Of a stretch of DNA of 64,000 nt, positions 17,353 to 29,869 are shown piece after piece (the stretch's first letter is position 1; each line of letters starts with the position of its first letter). The stretch is from Succinimonas sp045124755 (GTDB taxonomy: Bacteria; Pseudomonadota; Gammaproteobacteria; Enterobacterales; Succinivibrionaceae). Below the pieces are notes generated by a model, which saw only the letters and a list, made by a program, of their open reading frames with translations, was not told the origin of the DNA and ran no database searches. The position numbers were made by a program, and so were the translations under genes. The DNA lies in NCBI RefSeq assembly GCF_045124755.1, contig NZ_JBGVMK010000105.1; one strand, given 5' to 3'.

Positions 17353-17862
17353 ATGTCAAGATTAGGATGCCGTTGCGGCGCTGACATGACCGACACGGAA
17401 GGACCTTCGCCCCACCTGTTAAATGTTTTTTTGAAATCGGAGATCGATAACGCATTATCTTATAATCCGGATATTGCCTTATGGGATTTATATACAGGAT
17501 GGGATGAATTAGCTGAACGCCAAAATTCTTTTCAAAAACGTCCTGAACCCGTTGAGTACTGGTACTGCACCGAATGCAAACGTATTTATGAAGTGCAGGC
17601 AATTTCCCGCGGCGGAATATTGCGCTGCTTCAAGCCTGTTTCTGACTTAACAGAGGAATGCACTCTGGAAAATTTTGAGGAGTTATTTATCTTTTGGGAT
17701 AAGGAAATGGATGATTTTCTCGGTTTTGGAAATGATTATCAGCTTAAGGATTATCTCGCTCAGGCGAAAGAAAAACATTTCATATCCCCTGATCAAAGAA
17801 CAATATATGGGTTTGATGCGGCAACAAATAAATTAATTTGCAAATATATTCTGGAATCCTAA
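17353..17862 (+). CDS. small zinc-ribbon-like hypothetical protein
   Basis: A 169-residue cytoplasmic protein of unknown function. Cysteine pairs CRCG near the N-terminus (residues 6-8) and CTEC near residue 65 could form a zinc ribbon; the rest is acidic (ENFEELFIFWDKEMDDFLG). The start at 17353 is chosen over 17317 because AGGAG lies five bases upstream. It follows the possible immunity gene on the same strand after a spacer of about 190 bases and is part of the accessory insertion between lon and hupB. It may be another immunity-like protein. Confidence 0.65.
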   Translation: MSRLGCRCGADMTDTEGPSPHLLNVFLKSEIDNALSYNPDIALWDLYTGWDELAERQNSFQKRPEPVEYWYCTECKRIYEVQAISRGGILRCFKPVSDLTEECTLENFEELFIFWDKEMDDFLGFGNDYQLKDYLAQAKEKHFISPDQRTIYGFDAATNKLICKYILES

Positions 17863-17993
17863 AGGGATCTCCCATTATTTATTTGCTGACAGCAAGCACC
17901 CCAGTGCAGCCGCACTTTTATTTCCCGCAACCGGTTTGCCGTTAACCTTGTCAGACAAAGCTCCGTGTTACAGGATCCGGGGCATCTCCCTTG

Positions 17994-20615
<2,622 letters not shown>

Positions 20616-20881
20616 AAAACATCCTTCCTTGCCGGTTACTGCATGAGGTTTTACCAGATGAAGCTTCCGGCATTGCCAATAACGCCCCCTCTGGAGGACA
20701 GGCGTGTTTGCCATGAATCCAGGCTCCGAAGTCTATTCTATATCAAAGAAGCGTTTTATGAAAAGAATCCGGACAGGATGAGTACGATGCTGAGTACGAT
20801 GCTTCTATGGCTTGTAACGGATTCTCAGCAGGCTAAGGCTTTAATGTGTTTATTTTTTTTGCTATACGCAAATTCTTTTAC

Positions 20882-21529
20882 TTACGGAGAAAGTCTTTTT
20901 GCAACATTTTTCATAAAAAACTGGAAGCTCGGAGACTTATTGTTATCATAATTCATGTGCCTTCCTATTTCTAAAGCCCAGTCCTTTTTAAGTTTGCCGA
21001 CATCCTTCCAATTAAGTTTTTTTATCTCCTTCATACCACCTTTAAATACAACATCAGCCAATTTTTACCAGGTACCGCATATGCTGTCCTGAACATATGA
21101 ACTCAGCACACTTTTCTTATAATTAGGATAAGCAGTCTTAATGGCTTGTTCATCACCCAAAAGCCAAGCTTCAACTTCTTCAACGGCCAAACAAAACACA
21201 TGATCCATTTTAATATTGTTCAATGTTGCAACATTCTCAAGGTCTTTAATAAAATCATTGTAATCTTTGTCATCGAGATCAAGCACTACAAACAGAACTG
21301 CTTTAATCCCAATAAGCGATCTCTGAAATCCCTTTAAATATCCGGCCAGATCATTTAAAAGCTTTCCGGTATGCATTTCTTTTATGGAATTAGTTTTTGT
21401 TATACCGCCGATACCATGAAATGATTTGCAGTTGAAAGTGTCAATCTCCGTATTTTTGATAACATTTTTCATAATCAGATCAATCAGTGCGGCGGTAGAC
21501 TGATCTTCTATCAGAAACTGAAAATGCAT
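20882..21529 (-). pseudogene. DUF4276-like Toprim-fold partner with in-frame stop
   Basis: Partner of the adjacent ATPase. It has the DUF4276/Toprim landmarks FLIEDQSTAALIDL with a conserved glutamate, VLDLDDKDY acidic motif, and VEEVEAWLLGDEQAIK. The frame stops with TAA at 21065-21067 after 154 codons. The same frame then continues as convincing protein (KEIKKLNWKDVGKLKKDW, SPSFQFFMKNVAKRL) to a second stop at 20882. The joined length, about 215 residues, is normal for the family, so the TAA looks like a recent nonsense mutation or a sequence error. The gene starts nine bases after the ATPase stop. The DNA is A+T-rich compared with lon. Confidence 0.7.
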
Positions 21530-21538
21530 GCCTTCCCC

Positions 21539-22759
21539 CTAACCGAAAAATCTGCTGTTCCACAAATCTCCTAACAGAACACCTTCTTCCACCATTCCAC
21601 CAACATATTGGTAATCACAGCTTCTCTTCAATGCGGAAAAGCCATCATCCCCCTTTTCCAAAACCCATACCTGCTCTGGCTTCAGAGCATTTACAAAAAA
21701 CGGACTGTGTGTAGTCACAAATATCTGTTTTGAAAAGCCTGTCCCGGCTGCTTTGGTAAAATCCGTTGCCAAATCACCAAGAAACTGGTGATACAATCCA
21801 TTTTCAGGTTCCTCGATAAACAAGAGCTGACGAGGGTTGTGCTCATTCAACAGAAGATAATAGGCAAAGAGCTTCAGTGTACCATCTGACATGCGATTAG
21901 AGTAGAACGGTTCTGAAAAACCCCGTTGATAAAACTTTAGTGCCATTTGACCGTTCGGCATCTTTTCAGGCTCAATTCTGGTGATATTAGGTATTTTTGT
22001 TTGAATATCAGTCAAGACCTCCATAAATTTTTCACTATTAGCTCGGTACATATACAGAGCAACACTGTTAAGGTTGCTCCCAATACGGTTCAAATAAGGC
22101 GAAGGCACTGCGTTCTGAATCTGCCTAGCACTGTCAGGAGAAAAATAGCAAAGATGCCAGCTTAGCAGGAAGCCAAGAAACTTTTCAATTCTTACATACT
22201 GTTTCATAGCCCCTAGAGTAACAATTCCCAGTTTTCTAGTATCACTAAGTTCAACTTCCTTCTTTTCTCCGGTAACTTCTCCGCTTTTTTCATCTTCACC
22301 ACCATCAGTTCCTTCAAAGGCAAACCCCTTCCCCTCAGTAAGGTACAGAAAAGACAGCGGCCAGCCCGTTTTTTTTACCCGCTGTCTCAGACGCTCCGAT
22401 TTTACACAAGGGCGGCCGTTATTATCTAGTCCGATAGTTAATTCGTAAGTGATTGGCCTTGAGTTGCTGTTTTCTCTATAATAAAGCTCAAAATACATCT
22501 CATCATCAGATCCCTGAGAAATCAGCTGAGAATACCCCCCCCTGCCGTTTGCATCGCAGGCCGTTTCTACATCAGAGTCAAGGCAGTCAACAATAAAACC
22601 AAATACGTCCGCCAGAGAGCTTTTGCCATTTCCACTGGAACCGATAACTGCAACCATATTGTCTAAAGGCTTTTCATTTCTGTCAGTATAGGTTTGCCCC
22701 ATCTTAATATCTTTCAGGGTTCCAAAATTTCTTACTCGTATTCCCAGTATTTTTCCCAT
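21539..22759 (-). CDS. AAA/ABC-type ATPase of a two-gene candidate defence module
   Basis: SMC/OLD-like ATPase. Walker A is VIGSSGNGKSSLADVFG near residues 39-55, the signature-like segment is RMSDGTLKLFAYYLLL, Walker B is QLLFIEEPENGLY and the switch histidine lies in FVTTHSPFFVNAL. The start at 22759 has AAGGAG six bases upstream; the ATG at 22765 would have none. Paired with a downstream DUF4276-like Toprim protein, this resembles ATPase plus Toprim nuclease modules of the OLD/PARIS kind, usually anti-phage. The role is inferred from architecture. The low G+C content suggests transfer. Confidence 0.8.
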   Translation of the reverse strand: MGKILGIRVRNFGTLKDIKMGQTYTDRNEKPLDNMVAVIGSSGNGKSSLADVFGFIVDCLDSDVETACDANGRGGYSQLISQGSDDEMYFELYYRENSNSRPITYELTIGLDNNGRPCVKSERLRQRVKKTGWPLSFLYLTEGKGFAFEGTDGGEDEKSGEVTGEKKEVELSDTRKLGIVTLGAMKQYVRIEKFLGFLLSWHLCYFSPDSARQIQNAVPSPYLNRIGSNLNSVALYMYRANSEKFMEVLTDIQTKIPNITRIEPEKMPNGQMALKFYQRGFSEPFYSNRMSDGTLKLFAYYLLLNEHNPRQLLFIEEPENGLYHQFLGDLATDFTKAAGTGFSKQIFVTTHSPFFVNALKPEQVWVLEKGDDGFSALKRSCDYQYVGGMVEEGVLLGDLWNSRFFG

Positions 22760-23117
22760 ACACATCTCCTTACATTAACGATTTGGGCTTTCTTCCCAGG
22801 CTATAATTACAGTACTGAACTTCTCCGAAAAAACACTTCAGGATAATCTTGACCGAAGCGTATGCCAGAGCCTTATCTTCAATGGCACAGCAAGTGGCCT
22901 TCCAAGACACATAATATACCTGAAAGATTAGAATGCCTGCCCTTTTTTCAACACTTTGGAGATACCGGACTCCAGATCAGAATCTACCGAAAATCCTATC
23001 GAAAAACTTTACTCACAGCTATCCCCTCATTGAGGAGATATCCTGCTACAGATTAACCGAAACACCCAAAGCCCTGCCGCTTAATATCCCGGCTGACCAC
23101 AAGCCTGCGATGTCTTG
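22760..23117. other. about 360-base spacer
   Basis: It should hold the promoter of the minus-strand ATPase pair. Short plus-strand frames here have no ribosome-binding site or protein-like content. Nothing else was identified. Confidence 0.3.
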
Positions 23118-23537
23118 CTATTCGTCATCATCCTCATCTTCGTCATAATCAGGATCTTCCTGAAAGTCTCCCACGGACTTAATGAGATCGATACCGTCTT
23201 CAGCGGTAATCTCACCCTTGTACGGAGCGCTCATAATGGTGATGACAAACAGCAAGTCGGAGCCGTAATCGTAGTGGAAATAAAAGGTCTTCGGCAGATA
23301 AGAATACTTCGAGAGAACAATATTCATATCCGGGGAACCCTTCTCTATCTCCGGTCCGCCGCCCCAGATGTTTTTGCTGAACACAAAGCGGTACATATGA
23401 AACATCGAATCCAGCTCAAAATCAAAAACAATAAAATTACAAAGATCCCGGAAGGTGGCTACATCAGCATCCACGGCAATAACCCGGTAAACCTCCCGGC
23501 CTCTCCCTTTCGGATAAATCTTTATCTTAGCTTTCAT
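23118..23537 (-). CDS. pRiA4b ORF-3-like (IS1096 TnpR-like) protein
   Basis: Small protein of the plasmid pRiA4b ORF-3 family, named after the passenger gene of IS1096; its function is unknown. The family pattern is visible in KIKIYPKGRGREVYRVIAVD, TFRDLCNFIVFDFE, HMYRFVFS, DYGSDLLFVITI and the central YLPKTFYFHYDYG. It ends in a very acidic tail (DYDEDEDDDE). The start at 23537 follows AGGAG nine bases upstream and is preferred over 23555 and 23609. No transposase or IS ends flank it, so it is a chromosomal orphan. Confidence 0.75.
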   Translation of the reverse strand: MKAKIKIYPKGRGREVYRVIAVDADVATFRDLCNFIVFDFELDSMFHMYRFVFSKNIWGGGPEIEKGSPDMNIVLSKYSYLPKTFYFHYDYGSDLLFVITIMSAPYKGEITAEDGIDLIKSVGDFQEDPDYDEDEDDDE

Positions 23538-24178
23538 TTGCTTTTTCTCCTGCATGTTATCCCGCCGGAGAGGCTCCGGCCAGAAAAAGAAACTTAAAAA
23601 CAGCGCCATGCTCTGACAGACATTCTGAGAAGCAAGGAATTCCGGATCTGGTCTTATCCTGTTTCCCGAATCCTCTCTCAGTCATTACCAGGCTGATAAA
23701 CCATCAACGCAGTTCTCACCGCATAAGTTAAGTGCATCCGTTCTCAGTCTGATCCCTGAAATAATAAACGAAAAACCCCGGGCTCTCATACTTTAGCCTG
23801 CTGCTCAGTCGGCGTAATTTGAGCGGCCTCTTAAATACGGTTCATCACTCCGTCATATCCGTCATCGCCTCCAAGCTGTCATCTCCTTAAGCCGGCGCAA
23901 ATACCGTGCTCCTCAACTGGTCTGCGGAAGATGTCCCGCGCCTTTTCGGTCCTGATCGAGCCTGCGCCGTTCTCAGAAAAAACGCCTTGAACTCCGTGAC
24001 CTCTTTCACAAAACATCCCCCTCTGACAACGCTCTTGGTTCGGGCGGCTCTTGGTGTTACCGCCAGTCCGGGTATATAATGCCCCGGCTTGCGGCAGGAG
24101 AGCATCTTCAGGAATTAGCGCCGGGATGGCTTTTCACCTGGCTTCCTCTCCCATAACAGCAAGAGGAGTACAAAGAAA
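23538..24178. other. about 640-base spacer
   Basis: No supportable gene. A 72-codon minus-strand frame at 23887-24105 lacks a ribosome-binding site. The stretch separates divergent genes and should contain both promoters, which I cannot place. Confidence 0.3.
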
Positions 24179-24646
24179 ATGACTGGAGTAACGGGAATGA
24201 CGAGATCACTGAAATCATTGGGGACTGCCCTGCTTTTTACTGCCTTAACAGCTTTTTCCGGGCCGGCCCAGGCGTTGACGCATGGCTTTTTTGTAGCAAA
24301 TCAGGGCTATGATTTTATTGAATTCCGCAAAACCGAACGCGGCAAAGTTACGGTGATCCTGCAAGAATATCGAATGGAAGGCCGAAACTTTTCCAGAATA
24401 GTAAGAGAGGTGGCTGAAGCCAACGGTTCCTCCTCCTGCACCAAAATGAAGGACAGCACCCCCATCGGCGGGCCGCGCTTCCACTGCCAGTACAATCTTG
24501 ACCGAACACCCTACACGCTGCACCTCATCCCCTATTACGAAGATGGCTTTGTGCTTTCAGTAGTAATTTACGGAGACAACTATCCCGGCTTCGGCATTAC
24601 CTACGACGATGTCAAAGACCTCATCCGTTACTGGTTCCGCTACTGA
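24179..24646 (+). CDS. small exported hypothetical protein
   Basis: A 155-residue protein with a signal peptide (LGTALLFTALTAFSGPAQA, cleavage after about residue 31) and a mature part of mixed beta strands (FIEFRKTERGKVTVILQEY, TLHLIPYYEDGFVLSVVIYG). Two cysteines (SSCTKM and FHCQY) could form a periplasmic disulfide. AGGAG lies about 11 bases before the ATG. No family is recognised. It converges on the hybrid kinase gene 70 bases away with no clear terminator between them. Confidence 0.65.
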   Translation: MTGVTGMTRSLKSLGTALLFTALTAFSGPAQALTHGFFVANQGYDFIEFRKTERGKVTVILQEYRMEGRNFSRIVREVAEANGSSSCTKMKDSTPIGGPRFHCQYNLDRTPYTLHLIPYYEDGFVLSVVIYGDNYPGFGITYDDVKDLIRYWFRY

Positions 24647-24716
24647 AAACAGGAACAGCTTAAGTCCCGCTTCATCAGGGCCTGAATGGCAATTTGTCAG
24701 CCCGCCCATTTGTCCT

Positions 24717-27700
24717 TCAGGCCTTGATCAGCTTCTCCAGGGTATCAAAGAGAGCATCCGCTTCCACCGGCTTTGAGAGGTGCGCATTAAGGCCGGCCTG
24801 CATGCTCCGCTGCACATCTTCATCAAAGGCATTCGCCGTCAGGGCGATAATCGGGATCTCTTTGGCATCAGCCCGATCCAGGCTCCTGATAACTCTGGTG
24901 GCCTCAAGTCCGTCCATCTCCGGCATGCGCATGTCCATGAGAATGGCATCATAATAGCCGGCGGGATGGCTTTGGAATTTCTCCACGGCAATTTTACCGT
25001 TCTCTGCCGTATCAGCTTCGATTTCCCGCAGGCTGAGTACCATGACCATGATTTCCGTATTTACCTCAACGTCCTCCGCCAAAAGCACCCGGCGGCCTCT
25101 GAGATCCGCGCGGCAATCCAAGAGAGCCGCATTTTTCTTCCGGAAAGCCTCCCGGAACTGATCCAGCACGCTCCCGGCAAAGAGGGGTTTCGCCACAAAG
25201 GTATCCACTCCGGCGCGTTTAGCTTCATCTGCCACTTCATCCCAGTTGTAGGATGTCAGAATGATAATCGGCGTCCCCCGGCCCAAAACGGATCGAATTT
25301 GCCGGGTCGTCTCCACGCCGTCCATCCCGGGCATCTTCCAGTCGATAATAAGGAGATCGTAATCATTGTTGCGGGCATGACGCAGCTTTACCATTTCCAG
25401 GGCCTTGTCGCCGGACAGCGCCACATCGCAGCTTATGCCCACCTTGCCGAGAACAAGCTGGGCATGCTCCAGCGCAATCTCATCATCATCGATCACCAGC
25501 ACGCTCATCTCATGAGGATTCATGCAATCATCATCGGCAGCGGTTCCGTCCTTGTGATCTGACTCGCCCAAAGTGACAAACACCTTAAAGGTTGTGCCCA
25601 CGCCCTTTTCGCTTTCCACTTCAATGGAGCCGTTCATAAGCTCGATAATGCTTTTGGTTATCGGCATGCCCAGACCGGTGCTGCCGTATTTGCTGGTGGC
25701 CGAGGAATTCTCCTGGCTGAATGCGTCAAAGAGGTGCGGGAGATACTCCTTGCTCATGCCAATGCCGGTATCGCGGATGGTAAACTTCAGGGCCGCCTTC
25801 TTGTCAAAACGCTGGCCCTCCTCAATCAGGAAGGTCACCGTTCCGCCTTCGGGAGTAAACTTCACCGCATTGCCCAAAATGTTAATCATGACCTGTTTGA
25901 GCTTCATCCCATCGCCGACATAATAGTCATCGATCTTCCCGATGGTGCGGCAGTCGTAGCGGAGCCCTTTGTTCCGGCACTGTCCGCTGATCATGGTATT
26001 GACCTGCTCCAGACACTTGGAAAACGAGAATTCCTCGCTCTTGATGACCATCCGGCCCGATTCAATCCTAGACAGGTCCAGAATGTCATTGATGATGCCC
26101 AGAAGGTGCTGCGCGGAGGCGCCGCTCTTTTTCAGATAGTCCTTCACCGTATCGGAGGCGGTAGGGTCGTTCATGGCAATGCTGTTAAGGCCGATAATCG
26201 CATTCATCGGGGTGCGGATTTCGTGGCTCATGTTCGACAGAAATGCCGTCTTCGCCTTGTTAGCCTGCTCCGCGGCAGCCAGGGCATCGCTTAACGCATG
26301 CTGCTGTTCTATTTCCTTCCTGATCTCCGCATCAACATCCGCAAATCCGGCGCTGACGCTGTGCACCGCATGATCCGCCCGATCCTCGGGATGCCGGACA
26401 CCGGCTATGCGCACTGCTTCGTAGGAGACTTTGCCGTCCAAATTGATCATATAGCGATAGGAAATGACCCTGCTCTCCCTGAGGCCCTGGCGGATCGCAT
26501 CAGGCTGGATGAACCGCATGAATTCCTCCCGGTACTCCGGCAGAACATAGCGGTTGCAGTAGGCGGTTACCGCCTCCATAAAACTGAACTTCTCTCCGAC
26601 GCCAAGCCCTTTGATATCAGAACGGGACTGATAGCAGACGCCGCTGTCCTTATCCAGATCCAGGTAATAAACGCTGCGGAAGTCGGAGGCCAGCGCGGTG
26701 ATCATTCTCCCCTGCTCCTCCTGGTGAGCCTGCTGATCCAGCAATTGCTGCTGCAAAGAGAGACGCTGCTCCATTTCCTGCTGTTTAACCCGGTTCTCCG
26801 CATCCTGAGTCTCTTTTTCCAGTTCCAGCCTGGCATTGCTCCGGATCTGGGCGATGATGAAGGCAAACAGAGCCCCCAGCACCAGAATCGCCAACACCGA
26901 CTGGAGCACGCTGCGCCGGATAATTCCGTCGGAGATGGAGTCGATTCTTCCGCTGATCACCTTTTCCTGAATGAGATAGGTAAGCTGCCAGTTGGTGCCA
27001 TTTACCGGAACGTAGTCGATGGTTTCCGGAATCCCGTTGTAGGTAAAGGAGGCCGCGCCCCTTTTGCCGGATCTGAAATCCTGAATAACTCCTGCTGCAG
27101 TATAACCTTCGTCAAACTGCGCCTTCTCCAGGGCCTCCAGCAGATTGTCCTCCACGGCAAGCCCGCCCAGCACCGTATTGGTAAGAGCCACGCCATCTGC
27201 GGTGTAGAGGTTTGAGAAGGTTGTCGCGGAGTTTTTCGGGGTCATGGAAACTCCCTGCAGCATGGTATTCATGTCAATTTCCATGAAACAGGCCACGAGC
27301 TGCTTTCCGCTGATGGAAAGCTTTTTATCGCGGATGGGCACGGCAATTACCACCTGCTTGTCAGGGGATTTTTCATTTTTAATGGAAATCTCCGGCCTGG
27401 CAATGGTTACGGGATCAAAGGAGTATTCCTTGATGTCATTCTGAATGCCTTCATCCGCAGTGTATACCATGCTGTCTTCATCAACGAAGGCAAAGCGCTT
27501 CAGCTTGAAAAGCTTCTTCATATTCCGCTGGTAAGCCCGCATATGGTCGAGATCGCTCAAATCCTCGCTGTCAATGAGCCCTACGGCGATATTGATGACC
27601 TTGATGTTGTCATTCAGCTTCTCTTCGACCACCTGCTTCCGCCGCCCGGCCAGTTCGTCCAGATACATCAGACTGACCGACCGCACCGCGTCAGCCGTAT

Positions 27701-27812
27701 CCTTATGCGCGCTGCTGCCCGTCTGGATCGTTCCGCCAATAAGGATGAACGCCAGAAGAATGCATCCCAGGATTGTGATCAGCGCCGTGCGGGTGGTTTT
27801 TCCGTTCTCCAT
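24717..27812 (-). CDS. hybrid sensor histidine kinase with two receiver domains
   Basis: Inner-membrane signalling protein of 1031 residues. Two membrane segments (about 10-28 and 303-327) enclose a periplasmic sensor region of about 270 residues that resembles a Cache-type ligand domain. A cytoplasmic coiled coil and PAS-like region follow, then HisKA with SNMSHEIRTPMN (phosphorylated H530), an HATPase with GDGMKLKQVMINILGNAVKF and GTGIGMS-like loops, and two receivers with LLIIDWKMPGMDG and AILMDMRMPEMDG. No output domain and no adjacent response regulator are present, so phosphate may pass to a distant partner. It is the only transcription unit in its interval. Confidence 0.92.
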   Translation of the reverse strand: MENGKTTRTALITILGCILLAFILIGGTIQTGSSAHKDTADAVRSVSLMYLDELAGRRKQVVEEKLNDNIKVINIAVGLIDSEDLSDLDHMRAYQRNMKKLFKLKRFAFVDEDSMVYTADEGIQNDIKEYSFDPVTIARPEISIKNEKSPDKQVVIAVPIRDKKLSISGKQLVACFMEIDMNTMLQGVSMTPKNSATTFSNLYTADGVALTNTVLGGLAVEDNLLEALEKAQFDEGYTAAGVIQDFRSGKRGAASFTYNGIPETIDYVPVNGTNWQLTYLIQEKVISGRIDSISDGIIRRSVLQSVLAILVLGALFAFIIAQIRSNARLELEKETQDAENRVKQQEMEQRLSLQQQLLDQQAHQEEQGRMITALASDFRSVYYLDLDKDSGVCYQSRSDIKGLGVGEKFSFMEAVTAYCNRYVLPEYREEFMRFIQPDAIRQGLRESRVISYRYMINLDGKVSYEAVRIAGVRHPEDRADHAVHSVSAGFADVDAEIRKEIEQQHALSDALAAAEQANKAKTAFLSNMSHEIRTPMNAIIGLNSIAMNDPTASDTVKDYLKKSGASAQHLLGIINDILDLSRIESGRMVIKSEEFSFSKCLEQVNTMISGQCRNKGLRYDCRTIGKIDDYYVGDGMKLKQVMINILGNAVKFTPEGGTVTFLIEEGQRFDKKAALKFTIRDTGIGMSKEYLPHLFDAFSQENSSATSKYGSTGLGMPITKSIIELMNGSIEVESEKGVGTTFKVFVTLGESDHKDGTAADDDCMNPHEMSVLVIDDDEIALEHAQLVLGKVGISCDVALSGDKALEMVKLRHARNNDYDLLIIDWKMPGMDGVETTRQIRSVLGRGTPIIILTSYNWDEVADEAKRAGVDTFVAKPLFAGSVLDQFREAFRKKNAALLDCRADLRGRRVLLAEDVEVNTEIMVMVLSLREIEADTAENGKIAVEKFQSHPAGYYDAILMDMRMPEMDGLEATRVIRSLDRADAKEIPIIALTANAFDEDVQRSMQAGLNAHLSKPVEADALFDTLEKLIKA

Positions 27813-28101
27813 GATCGAATGCTCCCTGCCAGGAAATTACCGGGGACAATCGGTCTCTCAGGATCTCATGCCGATTGCGGCCAGGCTCTCTAATTCATGC
27901 TTTCATTCTTCCATTACTGCACGGCCTCAGCCGGTTACAGCATTGGCGTTTTCATTGCCGAGATATCACTCAGCGAAACGTCTCCGGAAAAATGTATCCT
28001 TTACAGTAAACAAAATCCGCGGAGATGTGTCAAAACCGGCACGCCAAAATAATTACCCCAGTAGCAAAATCCTTTGTCTGGCTCCGGAAACAGGTCTTGC
28101 T

Positions 28102-28130
28102 TTGCCGGCGATTTTCCGTTATGCCATAAT
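28102..28130 (+). promoter_or_regulatory. sigma70-type promoter for the Phd-like antitoxin
   Basis: TTGCCG, a 17-base spacer and CATAAT with an upstream TG (extended -10) lie about 100 bases before the antitoxin start. The rest of 27813-28229 is a spacer without a supportable gene. Confidence 0.5.
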
Positions 28131-28229
28131 AAAACTGACAAGGTCGGACGAGACGAATTTACAAAGTCAGGTCTTCTCATCATTTTTCAATGAGCGCTTT
28201 TCCATAACGCTGTCAAAGGAGCGAAAGCA

Positions 28230-28487
28230 ATGATTGCGGTCACTATCCCCGAGGCTGAGGCCGGTCTCTCCGAGCTCTTGCAGCTTCTGGAAACGAAAAA
28301 AGAGGATGTCATTATCGTTACCCGAAACGGCAGAACCGCTGTCAAAATTACCCTCATTCCTGAACCCGCAGGATCCAAACGTATCGGCGCGGCTGAGGGC
28401 AGGTTCGCCGTCCCGGACGATTTTGATGCCGGCAACAAAGAAATAGCCGCTCTGCTTATGAACAGGCCTCTTCTGCCTGATTCCTGA
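28230..28487 (+). CDS. Phd/YefM-family antitoxin, apparently orphan
   Basis: An 85-residue antitoxin-like protein. The N-terminal DNA-binding fold matches Phd/YefM: VTIPEAEAGLSELLQLLE and VIIVTRNGRTAVKITLIP. The C-terminal tail (FAVPDDFDAGNKEIAALL) resembles the toxin-binding segment that precedes PIN-domain VapC-type toxins. AAGGAG lies nine bases before the ATG. No toxin frame follows within the next 300 bases on either strand, so the partner is lost or elsewhere. Confidence 0.8.
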   Translation: MIAVTIPEAEAGLSELLQLLETKKEDVIIVTRNGRTAVKITLIPEPAGSKRIGAAEGRFAVPDDFDAGNKEIAALLMNRPLLPDS

Positions 28488-28796
28488 CCGGAGCCCCGGC
28501 AGCTCATAAATAATCGCCTCTTAACGTTAATGAAGTCTGCTTTCTCAGAGGAGACCGGAACACAGGGGATAATCTCCGAATGCAAAAGTAAATTATCAGC
28601 GGCATCGGCAAATTTGAGCGGTACGGCTTATTACGCTTTTTTTGTTCATGATAAGATCCCTTCAGATAAGCCCGAATGCCGCGCATATGCAAAGCCCGGG
28701 AAATCATTGCGGAAGAACCTGTACAGACGATTTACCTGAGTATTGCCGCATGATTTTTTTGCTTAAGACAGATCAACCTCAACCAAGGAATCGCTC
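28488..28796. other. spacer where a toxin gene would be expected
   Basis: About 310 bases with no frame long enough, or protein-like enough, to be a toxin. Confidence 0.3.
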
Positions 28797-29780
28797 ATGT
28801 ACAAATGCCTGTATAACGCCTGTCTCATTTTGCTGTTTAACCTTGTGTTCTCCTCGCTGGTTCAGGCAAAACCGCTCTCTGAATACATAAAAAAGCTTAC
28901 TCCTGATGATGACATCATTGCTGATACCATCACTGACGAGGATCTCTCATTGATTTCCGAACGGGAGCAGGATATTAAAAAATTTTATGATTTTATCCTC
29001 ACCGATGACCTGAAAAAGATCTCCCCCAGCGGAAAATCCGTTTTTGAACAGTTCTTGGCAGACAAAGTCGAATTTATCAAACTGTCCTCCATCGATTATT
29101 ACAACCTTTACAAACAGGATCCCGCTGACAGCGACAGCAAATACCTGAACAAGACGATAATGCTGTTGGGCACGGTTGAAAACGTTACCTCTGATGACAA
29201 GGGGCCGGTTCTGCATCTTGATACCGATGACAGACGTCTGCGGGACGGCACCCATGCAACCTTCAAGGATCCTGAGCGGGATAAAAGCAAGATCGCCAAG
29301 CTCTCCAGCGGGGACTATGTGCACCTGCTTTGCCTCGGAAACGGCATCTCCGGAAAATTCCCCGTTCTCAGGGATTGCGAATTCATGGACGAATACGAGG
29401 CCGATTTCCGCAAAACTCTTCACGATAAGCTTGACGCTGTCATGAACGGAGATTTGCAGGCCTCCCGGTTTGCGCTGATAAGCCTGATCTTCTCCTATGC
29501 CTTTCTGGTGGACGAACCCAAGGTTATGAGGGATCTCATAAAGGGTAAAACAGCTCCCAGCCTTGCCAGCCAGACCCTCAAGCACAATATTCTGGTGCTG
29601 ATGTGGCTCTTCGATGTGAAAACTCCGGTGCCTCTGGTTCTGTCTCATAAGGACAAGCTCCAGGCCAGACTGCTGAAGCATGAAATCTGGAAGTATCTTA
29701 TTGTCAAAAAAATCATCGATCCGAAAAAAGGCAAGCTGCTGGTTAAGGACTTTGATTTCGATAATACCCCCATACTGTAA
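28797..29780 (+). CDS. exported protein with OB-fold (tRNA_anti-like) domain
   Basis: A 327-residue exported protein. A signal peptide (LILLFNLVFSSLVQA) ends near residue 24. A segment at about 120-195 (LNKTIMLLGTVENVTSDD, PVLHLDTDD, LSSGDYVHLLCLGNGISG, FPVLRDCEF) has the strand pattern and turn glycines of the OB-fold tRNA_anti-like family seen in secreted lipoprotein-like proteins. The C-terminal third is helical. Function unknown. A strong terminator follows 90 bases after the stop, so it is a single-gene unit. Confidence 0.7.
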   Translation: MYKCLYNACLILLFNLVFSSLVQAKPLSEYIKKLTPDDDIIADTITDEDLSLISEREQDIKKFYDFILTDDLKKISPSGKSVFEQFLADKVEFIKLSSIDYYNLYKQDPADSDSKYLNKTIMLLGTVENVTSDDKGPVLHLDTDDRRLRDGTHATFKDPERDKSKIAKLSSGDYVHLLCLGNGISGKFPVLRDCEFMDEYEADFRKTLHDKLDAVMNGDLQASRFALISLIFSYAFLVDEPKVMRDLIKGKTAPSLASQTLKHNILVLMWLFDVKTPVPLVLSHKDKLQARLLKHEIWKYLIVKKIIDPKKGKLLVKDFDFDNTPIL

Positions 29781-29869
29781 CCTCAGGTAATTCAGCCGGG
29801 AAAAGCCGCAGAAATGGTGCATTGGCACATTGGCGTTTTAAGCGGCGAGTTACTTCCTGATGTTCTTCA

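Noticed and set aside
20643..20951. A 102-codon plus-strand frame near lon
   Set aside because: It overlaps the in-frame continuation of the DUF4276-like gene on the other strand, which is much more protein-like.
23118..23537. Insertion sequence carrying the IS1096 TnpR-like gene
   Set aside because: No transposase gene and no inverted repeats or target duplications nearby.
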